A stretch of DNA of 64,000 bases from Schistocephalus solidus (GCA_017591395.1 WEDG01000799.1:179110-243109), one strand, 5' to 3'. Positions 1-11,365 are shown, numbered from the stretch's first letter. Program-made: numbers and translations. Notes: a model not told the origin generated them from the sequence alone.

Positions 1-119
1 TTCTGACCGTGTCGTTCTCCTATATTCAGTAGATTTCTTATCTCATGCTTCCGAAATCAGTGTTTTAATGTTAATGATTCTGCAAGCTAATCCTAAGATA
101 TTTCAGCTACGTCGTGATG

Positions 120-660
120 CCGGCTTTTGAACGAGCTTTCTTCTGGCCGCCTTGAAAAACTGCAGTTAAATGACTTATTAAGTAGTATGAATTTTCCTCA
201 TTGATTTTCGATGAACTTTTTAATTCAAATTTTTTTATATAAAACTTGCACGAAAATATTCGTTCTTGAACTTATTTGGTAGAAACTGACATCTTCCATT
301 TTTAAAATTTGCTGAGTACTATATAACGTCTTCGTAATTTCTTAAAAAATCGTTTGATTTTCCTTTGATGGAATGTATACTGCATGTACTTCGTAAACCC
401 TGAATGCACGTGTAACTGTAGGTCGGGTTCAACATTGTTCGGGAATTGTAAAAAGTTTTTTTACAACAGAAAGATGCTCTTTTTCAAGTAAAACATTTAA
501 CGAAGTCATAATTTTCTGCCAAATAATTACGAGAAAGTATGTTTTCGTGCATGTTTTCATAAAATATATTTGAATTTATAAAGGCATCGAAAATCAATGA
601 GGAAATGCGTATAGTCGATTTTTACTCAAGTTTTTGTAGGCGGCCGGAAAGAGCCGGCTA
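120..660. repeat. Foldback (long inverted repeat) element
   Basis: The left arm, about 123-300, is matched in inverted orientation by the right arm, about 500-655. The best blocks are around 195-260 against 539-608 (sharing cgaaaatcaatgagg in the right arm) and the outer ggcggcc blocks at about 145 and 638. Arms are roughly 80% alike by eye with small indels. No open frame of note lies in the loop. A related single-arm copy lies at 43555-43690. It could be a MITE or a decayed DNA transposon; no target-site duplication was established. Confidence 0.6.
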
Positions 661-2049
661 CCTGACCTGACTTAAACATCTTGGGATTAAGTAATTTTCT
701 GGTCAGAGACATATTTCATAATTTCGGTGAACATTTCCTGAGATGGCACATCTGCTTTAAATGCCGACTAATTGCTCCCGACTGCTCAAGTCAGGGCTTG
801 CAGGCTTCCAAAATAATACCTTTAGGAAATTATTTAGTTCGTCAACTGGCTCCACAAAAACCAAGGTAGCCTTAAGCTGCGTACTGGAGCGCAACATGAC
901 ACTCAGAAGAGAGGAGAGCAAGCAGTGTCCGTCGAACACTTTAGGGCGTTGAATTATTTCTTAATTAACAAGCCATATCACAAATCCCTAAAACGATATT
1001 ATCTCGCGAAATCGTCGTATCCTCGTAGTTTTGTCTCCTGGCTGGCAGTAGGACTATTCGAGAAGTTCCGATGAATTCGAATAAATTTCACGTGCCCGGT
1101 TGATCCAGGGACTAATTTTCGTGCACAGCTTCATTCAAAGCAGCTGACGCTATCCAGAGGATTCGTCTTCTTCCATGATCAGACGCATCTTCTAGTGAAC
1201 CTCGATAAGGCCCTTCTTTTTGGCAGGGTTACTTTTCAGGTCCATATTGGCTACTATCGCACCTTTCTGGGCTACAGCAGGCTCCGATGTAAAGGAGCTC
1301 GCCAGCGCCACGGACAAGAGCCACAATCCTTAACCGCGTATAATCCTTCAGCTGGTGCTGAAGAACCTATGTGGTTGAACAAAAGTGGTAGGGTAACGCG
1401 CGCCAGGCGGATGCCTCAGGTGACCTCTACTCCTATCATGGATGACTTGAATGAATCGTAGTACCTTCGGTAACATGTCATGGACCTAGGTCCACCACAG
1501 GGAAACCGAATAGCCGGGGTTAAATGTAAACGGGAAAATGCATGAAATAAACTAGCTTGGGTTGCTGCTACCGTGTGGGGTATTTTAATGTAAGGAGTAA
1601 CCATCATTGTTGATCAACACCTCTCGTCCCTGGGTGCAGACCACGCAGGTTTCCTCATGACCATTCTGTGTTATCAGCAGAAACGATTGGGAACAATGAC
1701 TGTGATGGTTCTAACGGCACTAGAAGGAGGACTTCTTACACAGTGATCAGATGCATTTCGTAAAGTTTGGCATGAGGATATTGCCACTAGTCGATGGACA
1801 CGGCATCTTTTTCCAAAACTGGGTCAGAAGTAAGTGTAGTCAACTGACTGCCGGCGGGAAATGAGCCAGAAACCATCCAGCTGTCGTCGTTGTTTCTGTT
1901 GATACGATTTAATGGGCATGTGCTGTCAAACTACACCTACATTTCAGCTGGTTTGCAGTCATCACAAAGCGTTCTGTATTCCGCAATTCTCATATCCCCT
2001 TACATATCCCTAGAGCTGTCATCGTAGATGACATATGGGGGGGGGTCAG
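661..2049. other. Unassigned sequence
   Basis: No gene, RNA or clear repeat was recognised. The short open frames here (60-90 codons) have no recognisable motif. A run of G occurs near 2036-2045. Confidence 0.4.
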
Positions 2050-2385
2050 GTGTGTCGGGTGCAAAGGCACTCACTGTGACAACACAAAGGTATCCCAAAC
2101 CATCATAGAAAGACGACTGAGGTGGTTTAGGCACGTTCTTCGTCGTTCACCTCACAAGCTCAATATTATTGTTCTCCGCCCGGCACCGTTACCGAATTGG
2201 TGGTGTCGAAATGCGTTTTAGCCCAAATCTAGCTTCACACAGTTTGTCAAGACATGGAAGTGGTTCTTGCATCTTTGCCCTCCGTCATTGGTGAGGAGAA
2301 TGGGTGGAACTGTCCAGATCTGCTGTCGTGAATCGTCACGCGTGGAGAAGTACAGCTTGGGGCATTATCAAGGCCGGCTAGATCA
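2050..2385 (+). pseudogene. LINE 3' remnant (C-terminal end of the reverse transcriptase ORF)
   Basis: At 2108 one frame reads ERRLRWFRHVLRRSPHKL, the conserved arginine/tryptophan-rich segment near the C terminus of flatworm endonuclease/reverse-transcriptase LINE polyproteins. It is preceded by a CDN motif (about 2085-2095). A stop and a frame change follow, after which another frame resumes the family's tail (about 2235-2385, including a VKTWK stretch). Several stops and shifts make this a dead 3' fragment. The rest of the element is missing on its 5' side. Related LINE segments lie at 6201-7830, 25590-26480, 27475-29640, 37301-37560 and 37791-39437. The clade (RTE-like or CR1-like) was not settled. 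Confidence 0.65.
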
Positions 2386-3834
2386 GGCCTGACTGCAGCC
2401 GTACAGTTCAATGGCAGGGTACTATTCCCCACCACTCTTTGTCGTATTTGATTATGATACTTCCAGTGTGGGCCAATGACTGGTCGTTGGGGCGCGCAAC
2501 GTATTACATTGATTCTTCAAAATCCTGTTTAACTCGCTGACAGCAGCACTAACTGCAGTGCGTTTGATATTTCGGATATTTTACTGCAGATATCATTGAA
2601 GTCGTGCCAACCATGCCGTGGTCCTTTACAATTCGAAGTCTTAAAGTTTCGTTCGCCACAATGGCATATAATTCTTGTACCACTAGCCAACTAAATATTT
2701 TTGCTGGAACTATAATCCTGCCGTGATGTCAGCTCTTACCCAACAGTATCTCACTTCGAGCATGTTTGTTTAGGCAGAAGAGGTTTCAGTTGTGCATTTC
2801 TGACACGATAAGCATACTCACAATTTGTTTGGAAAATTTTTCCTTATATTTAATATCGGTTCCATGGGCAGAGACCTGGTTGCTCTGAAAGCCGCAACAA
2901 CAGTGGAAGGTAGTGATAAAAGTACTGCGATCCAAGACTCAACTCCCTTGTTTTGAAATTCAGCTTGCATAGCAGCGGTGAAAAGAGGAATTATTTAATA
3001 GTACTTCATGCTCGCTATATCACAGCGCGTTCATGTACAGCAGGCAGTTTGCCAGACCTCAGCACACACATCCTATTAGACCTGCTGCTGTTGCTGTTAT
3101 TGTTTCGCTGCTACTTATTCACTGAAGTAAATGTGTTCATTTTATGGCTAACTTTTGCTAAGTGCGATTTCCATATCTGTCTCACGTTAACGTTGAGTAG
3201 CTAACGACTGACCCCCGTCTTCTCTGAGTCTGTATTTTTAATAAAGCGTGTGCAAATTTAATTTAACTGTCGAAGTTTCTACAGGGAATATATCGTTGGA
3301 GCTGTTACGGCGCCTTGGGCACATGCTTCACGTTTATAGTCTAATGACCTCAGTGCTATATGTGAGATCCAACGCTCCTCTCAATAGCGCTGAGGTGCTC
3401 ATGCTAGAACCCCTGTCTTCCTGGTTGTTAAGTCTTGTGGTAGTCTTACCGCAGAAGTGCAATGATTTAGACTAGGTCTACAAACTAGGTTGGTAGCTGT
3501 CTGTGAGGAGGAATGCCTGTCTCTTGGCAGCCATTTTGTCTTACAGAGTACGTATGTATGAGTTCTTTCACACACCCAAATCGTTTCAGCACTCGCAACG
3601 GGTACTGGCTACAATCCCAGTTGCGTGTTTCGCCGATTTTCTGCTACTGAGGGACTCGTCTGCATAAGCCAGCTTTTATACTTGCAAAGTACGCAGCTGG
3701 CCGTCAATTGTTTGTGACACATGGAAGCAGACCCTGGAGTCCTTTTTACTTTGCATTCCATTTGTGGTGTATCGGCCGTTCCATAAAATGGACTTGTTTT
3801 TCATTTTGTATGCTCGGTGCTCGATAACTTACCT
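2386..3834. other. Unassigned sequence
   Basis: No supported feature. Open frames at 2953-3204 and 3248-3475 are short, lack domains and are of a length expected by chance. Confidence 0.4.
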
Positions 3835-4200
3835 TTCATACCCAACCTCGGGTAGTGCACCACCCGAGGCTCTAACCCGCGACCTGTTGATTCGAAGTCC
3901 AACGCACTAACATACTGCGCCACGGGCTCGTTGTCTTGCCGGTTTAGATTGGGAATGTTAACATTGGCTGATGAACGCTCACCGATCGGTTGCGGGACTC
4001 ATTCGTCCCGTTGTGCCTTGGTGCTAACTTTCGAGCCCCGCCAGCAGCCCCAACAACGACTGGTAGTATAGGCAAATGAGCATTGCCGACCAAGTCAAAG
4101 GAGACTGGAGTAGCCGTTTCTGGCTCATTAGCCATCGTCAACCAGTCATCCCCGTAACCGATCGATGAGCGTTTATCAACCGATGTCCACATTCCTGATC
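3835..4200 (-). mobile_element. tRNA-derived SINE, family B
   Basis: Read on the minus strand, the head is tRNA-like. It has a polymerase III B-box-like GGTTAGAGCC/GGTCGCGGGTTAGAGC segment near 3870-3890 (in the + sense, gcaccacccgaggctct...). A conserved body ends in a GGCTAATGAGCCAGAAA segment. Its flank 3930-3960 is repeated in inverted orientation at 4185-4215, next to the + strand copy. Other copies: 4201-4500, 10880-11110, 11250-11365, 42360-43260, 52716-52870, 53000-53190 and 60228-60415. Confidence 0.65.
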
Positions 4201-4500
4201 TAAACCGGCAAGCTAACGAGCCAGTGGGTTAGAGCCTTGACATTCTAATCAACAGGTCGCGGGTTCGAGCCTCGGGTGGTGCAGCACCTGGGGTTAGGTA
4301 TGACAGGTTGATGGTGTCTAATGAGCCAAAAATGGTCATTTCAGTCTCCCTTGTATTTGTGGACAATGTTTATCTGCCTATACTACTAACTGCTGTGCGG
4401 CTGCTGGCGGTGCTGAAGAGTGAGTCGCAAGGCAGAACGGGACGAATGAATCCCGTAACCGATCGGTTAGTGTTCATCAACCAATTTGCTCTTCGCTAAG
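4201..4500 (+). mobile_element. tRNA-derived SINE, family B
   Basis: Contains an A-box-like gtgggttagagcc and the B box ggttcgagcc (about 4261-4272), followed by the family body with the aatgagccaaaaatgg segment. The copy forms an inverted pair with 3835-4200. It is tRNA-like at the 5' end only; no complete cloverleaf can be drawn, so it is not a tRNA gene. Confidence 0.65.
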
Positions 4501-4924
4501 GGTTTTGCAAAATTCGATCGCCAAAGTTGATCTGTTTCTTAATAGTCAGTGATCACTTGGTTGAGAGGTCAATCGTGAGGAGTCAATGAACGTACACATT
4601 TCACAGCGAGAGAGAGAGGTTAGTGTTTATCAACGCAAATTTGTTGTGTGTTCTTCGTTCATGCTCGCTATTATTTCTTTTTCCTTTCTTGGCGACCTAC
4701 GGTGTATTATGATAAGCGTGGCCCTCAAGGGACGATATAGATTGTCTGTTTTGCCATCCCAACCGACTTACCTTTTGTTGATTAATATACAATTTGTCCT
4801 TTTATTGTTAGATTGCCCTCGACTGCATTGTTTTCCTACTGTTTATTGTACTTAACCCTTTGTGTCACCTAGTTACACTCTTTAATTTAAGTCGCCATTT
4901 CCCATCGAAACATCTTTTTTGTAG
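4501..4924 (+). other. Probable intron upstream of the BAG exon
   Basis: Pyrimidine-rich sequence ending in catcttttttgtag, a good 3' splice acceptor immediately before the BAG-domain exon. The upstream exon and donor were not identified. Confidence 0.5.
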
Positions 4925-5238
4925 GATCTCCGGGTGACAGAGAGTATGTACGGCTTATGGAGAGTTTAGAATTACTAATCCTTGAGTTGGATGGCATTGG
5001 CATCGACGGTCAGGAAGATCTGCGCAACGCCCGTCGCTCGGCCGTCCGCGAACTCCAGCAAGTTCTTGAAATGCTCGAATTTCGTGGCTCCATGTCCGGA
5101 GATAGTGAAGGCACCAGCCACAGTAAAGACAACACTATACATGGCAACAGCAGTAGCAACAATAGCAACAAAGACGACGCCTACTCTGGCAAAACCAGTG
5201 ATGAGGGCATTGGAAGCGCATCTAAGGAGCAGCCATAG
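4925..5238 (+). CDS. BAG-domain co-chaperone, terminal exon
   Basis: BAG domains bind the ATPase domain of Hsp70/Hsc70 and act as nucleotide-exchange factors. The exon begins after an acceptor (tttttgtag) with two bases of a split codon, then stays open to a TAG at 5236-5238. The first ~45 residues (YVRLMESLELLILELDGIGI and on to VLEMLEF) match the last part of a BAG domain: the LxLDGI-x-G turn, then the charged helix with RNARRSAVRELQ. This pattern resembles the BAG3/BAG4/Samui type. The remaining ~50 residues are a Ser/Asn/Asp-rich low-complexity tail ending SKEQP. The internal ATG at 4957 is probably not the start, because homology begins upstream of it. The N-terminal half of the domain and the rest of the protein must lie in upstream exons that were not found. 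Which BAG paralogue it is cannot be told. Confidence 0.8.
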
Positions 5239-6200
5239 TATTACTCGTTTCTACTCTTCCCCCAACCACGCGATGGAATCTGTGCCTCCTCCCTTTTTTC
5301 TCTCCACCCCCTTACCTTTATTACCTGTCCATAAGGGCCAGCTCCCCGGTCTGGTTCGAATACTCCGTTCCAGCACACGCAAATTTTGCGGGGCCATTTG
5401 TGGTGCCGGATGGTTGCCAGCTGATTCCGCTTGGCCCTGTCTTTCATGGCGAAGTAAACGGCTCTGGGTTGTGTGTGTGTGTGTGTGTGTGTGTTTCACT
5501 CCACACGAACGTACTCGCCACTGTGATTAGATGGACCTGTTTTATTGCTTTCTGTGCTTTACGGTTGCGCACTTACTTCCCCCTCCCTCCCTCTTCCTGG
5601 TTCATACCGCATTTCCCCTGTTGTTGAGCTCAGCCATTGAGGCTGAGGCCGGAATCTCCTCACACAACCCGTGGACCTGGAAGGATATATGTACTTTCAT
5701 TCATGCTCACACAAGCGCACACATAAGCCACTTTGATTTATGGGGAATCGGATATAATGTACAGATAGCTTGCAATTGATTCTAATACTGTCTTTCTGGC
5801 CTGTAACGTCGGATCTTCCTGAAAATTGGTGCAGAGAATTGACAACTTATTTTTAGTCCTAAGCAAAATCAAATCTTGGCTTTTGCATTCTGGTCGTTTT
5901 TTGGGGACTGGACTCACCATCTATGTTGAAGCTGGAGGAAAATTTAGGTAGCGGTTAACTTCTCATGTTCTCGAAAACTATTAAGAAAAGGCATGTTGCA
6001 CTCAAAGCTGTTGTTATTCAAGAACCTCTATAAGGTTACCGCTATTCGAAGCTCACTTTCCGAACTGCGTTCATTCAGTTTTTTATCTGAATCGGTATAC
6101 ATATTTAGAAGGGTGTACGACACCCATCACTCGAGGCTGGGCGAACTCTGCGTCTTGCTGGAAAAGGAAGTGCCATTCCCTTATTATATTTGAAGCGTGG
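5239..6200 (+). other. Probable 3' UTR and downstream flank of the BAG gene
   Basis: Pyrimidine-rich sequence after the BAG stop codon. No canonical AATAAA was seen close to the stop. The long open frame at 4982-5530 is an overlapping-frame shadow. Confidence 0.4.
5469..5494. repeat. (GT)n microsatellite
   Basis: About 13 perfect GT units. Confidence 0.95.
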
Positions 6201-7830
6201 ACTGTTGGTCGCTATCAGGCCTATTTAGTCTGACTACACCGTTCTAGTGGTTGGGTTATTTAAGCGTTTGAGGTGTTGCGTCGATTCGAATGCAGCGCTC
6301 AGAAGATTATGTATGTGGGTCTGGGACGGCATTCTGTGTGCTAATTTATGTATGTATGTGAGTGTGCTGCCTTGAGCCAGCAATTTCGTCTCCACGCGTT
6401 CTTTCTATGGTGTGGATTGCAGTTGCTTTCTAAATTTTTGGAAGTCCACTTCTAGTCCTTATGCAATTGGATTTCGTCAAGGACGCCCATTCATTAATTC
6501 AATTTGCCTCTTTATTTTTTGGATTCTCGATTTGCTTCAGAACGCAGACTGACAAATCTTGATTACGTTGGCGATGCCACCCTATTAACTTCAGTCTGTG
6601 CTAGTCTGCATAACATACTGCCTCGGACAAATGGGGTGGTTAAATTAGTCGGTTGGCCCCGAAATGTCACAGAAGCTAAAACACTATTGCGTTGTACCTC
6701 CAACGCGGAGGGAATTCTTACGATTAACCGCCGTCAGCTGCAAGTTGACAGTTACAAATATCCAACCAGTGAATCCAGCGTTGTGTTGTCAGAAGACGCT
6801 AGCGCAGGCACTGTTTTCCGAGGCCAACGCCGACTTCAGGTGATCACACGCCACCCTACCCCTCCGATGACAGCAGCTCAGTCCGCGTACTTGACAGCGA
6901 TCGTCACTCCCCATACTCGACCTACAAAAATCGCTCACACTCTACCCTGACTCCTCAGGCTCATTGACCACAACACACCGACCTCGCCATGCAGGCGGCG
7001 TAGAAACAATGAGTGTTAGTCGTGAGACCCTCATAAACCCTGTCACCCTCTCTTATTTTCATTATCTATGCAACTGTACAGGTCTGATGATAAATTACTG
7101 GAAACATGATTGACGACTTTGCTTTTCAAGTACATGTATTGGTGGAGAGCAGGATGGCAACAACATCATCGCTAAAGTCAGTACTGCTTCTGCGCTCAAA
7201 GAGGGGTGTTGTTCATTGTACCAGATTAAGACTCGGATATCGTTTAAATAACTGAAATATTTCGTACTTGTATTATACAATACAAAATATGATAACCTAA
7301 TGGCCAGAAAAAGAGTCGCTGAGTGAGTTATCTTGTTTGCAGTCGTTTGTTGAATAGGATTTTCTAAAGATTTGTTAGGTCTTACTATGCCAGGTGGTGA
7401 TAAGTTTGTGAATATAATCGATTTAAGAGATTTGAATTCGCTTTGTCTTTCGAGCATGATAGTTTGACCGTTGCATGGACGGGGTCCGCTGCTGCCTTAC
7501 GAGGTGCGCCCGGCAGGAGCAACTTGAGCGTGCATTCGTTTTTGATGAAGCAGAAGTGCGTTCACCTGACTAACTCCACACCACCAACCGATAGCAAGAT
7601 GGGCGGCCTGGGAAGAATGACTGGCAAAGCTAAATGGCCCTTCTACGCGTATCCCGCGAACTGGGGTGGGGATGACAAGGCTACAGCCCATTCTACACAT
7701 CACCTTGATCGCTGGCACGCCACAGGACGAGGACCTGCTCCAGCAACTGGCAATGTCGTAGCTGAGGTTGTCCCACTTCGTCTCCTACCGAATCGGTTGG
7801 GGGAAGAGAATGTTGGTCAGGAGAAAAGTT
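6201..7830 (+). repeat. 1.63-kb LINE-derived segment, inverted copy 1
   Basis: Matches 37791-39437 in the opposite orientation along its whole length, at roughly 95% identity by eye with a few small indels. The match begins at actgttggtcgctatcagg and ends near ggagaaaagt. The segment contains a LINE reverse-transcriptase remnant (6504-6950). On its 3' side it is followed within about 30 bases by PLE sequence. Confidence 0.85.
6504..6950 (+). pseudogene. Degenerate LINE reverse transcriptase, palm region
   Basis: The 148-codon frame carries a segment (LTNLDYVGDATLL) that corresponds to the L-x-YADD-x-ALL block of LINE reverse transcriptases. It is followed by features of the next block: a helix with NILPRTNGVVK, a TEAKT segment in place of the usual NAAKTK, and RRQLQVDSYKYP matching the family's QLEEVDSFKYLG. 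The catalytic YADD is changed to YVGD, losing one metal-binding aspartate, so the enzyme would be inactive. The frame ends without the rest of the domain. The inverted copy at 38686-39177 has the same YVGD. This is a fragment of a dead element, not a host gene. Confidence 0.6.
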
Positions 7831-7999
7831 TTTCCGTGCACGTAACTATTTCCCCTACTTTAGCTTAGCCTCAACATGGGAACGGGAGGCCATTGTGCCC
7901 ATTAATTGACTGCGGTTAGGAGATCCATGATCGAAGCAGCTCACAGTTATCAACTCTTTCGCGGATTTCGGCAACCTTTAACCAGACCGAAGTGGCCAG

Positions 8000-10044
8000 T
8001 TGACGCTGCAGAAATACCGCAGAGTTTTGAGCCAAATTATTCCGAAGTGTTTACAGCTCATAGGAGAGAACGGTGTAACACTGCTTGACCGAGTTATCAA
8101 CAATCGACCCAGAGAACTGCGAACTAGACGAGATATGGTGCTCAGAGTTAAATTCCAAACGTTAAGTCCCAGCACACAAGCTCACGGCGAGACGCTGGTC
8201 GACAATTTATCCTCCAAAGAACTGACACTGGTACTGTCAAGTGCTAAAACAGGAAGCATCCTTCAACACTGCGGATGCCGATCCGGTTAATCTTTTGGCC
8301 ACCATTGAGTTGGTCTTAAAACACTCCCAGGAGGCAGATGATACAAAGCACCTTATCACACAAGTTACGTCCTTACTGTTGACACAAACCACGTGTGGCT
8401 ATTCCGAGAGCGGAGCAGGATGCCCTCAGGACACTGACTGCTGACAGGAATATCGTGATACTGCCAGCCGACAAGGGACGTTCCACAGTAGTACTCGACA
8501 AGGCAGAATACCTCCGGAAGGCCAACTCGATGACTGTCATGCCTATCTCAGGTGCGATGGAGATCCGATGAAGAAGCTGGTGGCAAAAATCAATGCGACG
8601 CTCGCTAGTTTGCAGAGTAATGGTGCCATCTCAAAAGCTGAACGACTGGCAATACAACCTACAGATTCAGCCATGGCGAGATTCTATGGGCTGCCCAAAG
8701 TACACAAGCATGATGCTCCACTTCGAGCCATCATACCTCTGCGCGGAACACCCACATTCAATCTGGCCAAATGGCTGTTCCGACGTCTTAACTGTCTTAC
8801 ATCAGATTCCGATGCAACGGTCCGTTCAGCCTTCCATTTCTTGGAAAGACTCCGTGGTTTACACCTTAATGCTGACGAAGTCATGGTATCATTTGATGTT
8901 ACCTCGCTTTTCGCCTCCATTCTTCAGAGCTTTGCAATTGAAACTCTCGGTGACTTGCTTGAGAACCGATATGACGAGGGGATCAATAAGCTTAAACGTG
9001 CGCACCTCATCCAGTTGCTCACTTTCTGCCTCATAACCTACTTCACCTTTGAGGGAGCGGTCTACGAACAGATTAAAGAGACTTCGATGGGTTCGCCGCT
9101 GTCTGATTTCATTGCTGAGGTGGTTCTTCAAAAGTTAGAGACATGTGTTCACGAAAGATAGACCAATATTTTGGGTGCGGTATGTGGACGATACTTTCGT
9201 TGTTCTGAAGCGCGAAATGGTCACCGAATTTTACGCGCTCCTGAACACCGTCTCTCCGGACATTCGGTTCACAATGCAGGCTGAGGTCAAAATTCAAATG
9301 GCGTTCCTAGGCGTTTCGGTCCACCGTAAGACCAACGGCAGCCTAAGGACAACGGTATATAGAAAGGCCACCAAACACACGTCAAGTCCTCAGTTACCAA
9401 AGTAATCACCCACTGTGTCACAAATACAGCTGCGTATGGACGCGTTACCAAAGGGTGGAAATTCATTGTAGCGAGGTAGGCGACAAAGCAGCCGAACTCC
9501 ATTATCTTCAACGAATGTTCACCTGCAACGGTTTTCTTGTAGCTTCATAGAATGCAACAGACAAGTTATAAGACCAGCGATTGAACAGCCGAAAATATGG
9601 TGGGCAATGCCATATATCGAGAACGTATCTGACGCTGTTGCTCGTCTTACAACCACCGGGAATCGGCGTCGCCCACAGACCTGAGGCGACAGTTATACGT
9701 CTGGTCATGATGCCCATGACCCCCTGTCGCACAGCGAAACGGCGAACGTCGTCTATCATGTTCAGTGCGGTTCCTGTGAGGCGAACTATGTTGGAGAGAC
9801 CGGTAAGGGACTTCAGATCCGCATGAGTGAGCACGCAAGGGCCGTAAGAAGGATAGATCAGCACTCGTTGATGGCGGAACACTGTGCGGCCTCTGGACAC
9901 ACCTTTTCTTTCCAGGACGCTGAAATCCTAGGCCGAGGTATCTACCAAACATCCAGAGCAACGCTCGAAGCCTCGCATGCCGTATCAACTTTCATTAATC
10001 ACTGTACGATTCTCCCGGTGGCCTTCCAAGCCTTACGAGTGTGA
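8000..10044 (+). pseudogene. Penelope-like reverse transcriptase with GIY-YIG endonuclease, multiply frameshifted
   Basis: PLE proteins reverse-transcribe the element, and the GIY-YIG domain nicks the target. Blocks appear in the right order but in different frames. They are: N-terminal DRVINNRPRELRTRRDM (about 8090) and LSSKEL; the LPADKGRSTVVLDK block (about 8462-8505); ARFYGLPKVHKHDAPLRAII (from about 8675); SFDVTSLFASI (about 8890); ETSMGSPLSDFIAEVV (about 9080); and YVDDTF (9181), an intact catalytic pair. Then come SETANVVYHVQCGSCEANYV with GETGKGLQIRMSEH (about 9740-9834), the GIY-YIG block, and the C-terminal AEILGRG. Frame changes lie near 8235, 8430, 8560, 9150 and 9385, and there is an in-frame stop near 9683. 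No full-length protein can be made. Identification is by motif order and wording only. Confidence 0.8.
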
Positions 10045-10569
10045 CTCAATCAACTGAATCGCAGGCAAGAATTCAGACTGTTCGCGGTCGCATGCAAACA
10101 CATACCGAGCCAGAACACAGGCCTGAGCGAACCTATGCCACACACCAACGCTTTCGTTGGGAAAACTGCAGAGAACGCAAACCAACAAGACCTCCGGTCA
10201 GGCTTGAACACGGACCCAGGGGAACATAGTTTGCGCATGGACACCGATGATGGGCGTCTGCGAACCGATGAGAATGGAGACAGCGGCAACGACTCAGTAA
10301 GCACCGATGAGACGCGGACAACAGATGCAAATGAAGGACGAGAAACAAATATGCGGGTCTGGGAAACAAATGCGGGCAATGCAGACGAGATCAATGACCC
10401 TTGCCATCCCGACACAGCCCCCAGACGAAGGGAGGGAGAAAAAGCACTGGCCAGCATAACAGCTAATAACCCCCCACCACCCCCCCTACAGTGTATCCTG
10501 CATGAATAGCTGTAGAGCCAGCATGTTCAGAACCCATAAATACTGTGAGGCGCCAAACTGAACCCATCT

Positions 10570-10607
10570 CTGACGATGGAATCTTGTTTGATTTTGAAAC
10601 GTCAGTA
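10570..10607 (+). ncRNA. Hammerhead-like motif in the PLE1 3' terminal segment
   Basis: CTGACGA at 10570-10576, then T, then GGAATC/GATTTT able to form a 6-bp helix (with G-T pairs), then GAAAC at 10596-10600 and GTCAGTA. This has the order of a hammerhead core (CUGANGA, stem II, GAAA). It is followed at once by ATTAAA, a possible polyadenylation signal. The extra T before the helix and the lack of a clear stem I are deviations. Equivalent motifs sit in other PLE ends. Confidence 0.4.
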
Positions 10608-10643
10608 TATTAAACCTATTGTTCCCGTGATCGCCTCTTCTTC

Positions 10644-10879
10644 TGATTTATGCTCGAGGAGGCGCATTTTCGCTTCAATTAGCTATATATATTTATATAT
10701 ATGCACTCAGGAAAGGGTTCACACATATCCTATTGGCTTCCCGTAGCAAACAAGCTTTTTATGGGTGGTAGGGGTCACGAACAGATAATCACATACCCAG
10801 ACCGATGTCGGCCACTGACGAGCCCCACCAGCACTCGCATAGCGGCTATTATCATGGGTTGATGAACACTGTCGATGGA
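10644..10879. other. PLE 3' flank with a short AT-rich tract
   Basis: Includes a short (TA)n-like tract at 10683-10703. Nothing else recognised. Confidence 0.4.
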
Positions 10880-11110
10880 ATGATTGAAATGGCCATTTCT
10901 GGCTCATTAACCATCATCAGCCAGGCATACCCAACCCCAGGTAGTGCACCACTCGAGGCTGAACCCTCAACCTTATGATCAGCAAGACAATGCTCGAACC
11001 ATTGAGCCAAGGACTCGTTGTCTTGCCGGTTAAGATCGGGTCGTGCGCGAGTCCGAAAACTGAGTGGGAGGAGTGAGTTCCGTTAGCAATCGGTGGGCGT
11101 TTATCAACAA
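10880..11110 (-). mobile_element. tRNA-derived SINE, family B
   Basis: Minus-strand copy with the family body (ggctcattaaccatcatcag in the + sense near 10900) and a tRNA-like head near 10960-11035 ending ttgtcttgccggttaagatc, the same flank seen at 3930 and 53175. Confidence 0.6.
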
Positions 11111-11249
11111 AATATTTCAACGGTTTGACAAGACATGGGAAAAGGAGCCCCCAGTCATGAAGGTGGTTGTGCGTTAACATCCACGGAGATGAGTGTTAAT
11201 ATTAAAGCAATGATAGTGTCAAAGTTGAGGGCAATGTTTGGGTTATATG

Positions 11250-11365
11250 TGTGGCAATATTCCTCGGGTTTGTGCACTACCTGAGGTTGTTATGACTGGA
11301 TGATGACTACCAATGATCCAGAAACGATCATTCCAGTTTCTTTTGGCTTATCGGGCAATGTAAAT
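11250..11365 (+). mobile_element. tRNA-derived SINE fragment, family B
   Basis: Diverged body only: cctcgggtttgtgcactac, gactggatgatgac, and a gatccagaaacgatcattcc segment. Confidence 0.45.

Larger units (their letters stand above)
7860..10643 (+). mobile_element. Penelope-like element, long degenerate copy (PLE1)
   Basis: Carries, in order, the PLE N-terminal region, reverse transcriptase with YVDD, a GIY-YIG-type endonuclease, a hydrophilic tail and a 3' terminal segment ending gtgatcgcctcttcttctg. The 5' boundary is uncertain. It abuts the 1.6-kb LINE segment. The same 3' end occurs alone at 62310-62498. Confidence 0.8.

Noticed and set aside
10050..10457. 135-codon minus-strand frame
   Set aside because: Antisense shadow of the PLE1 hydrophilic tail.
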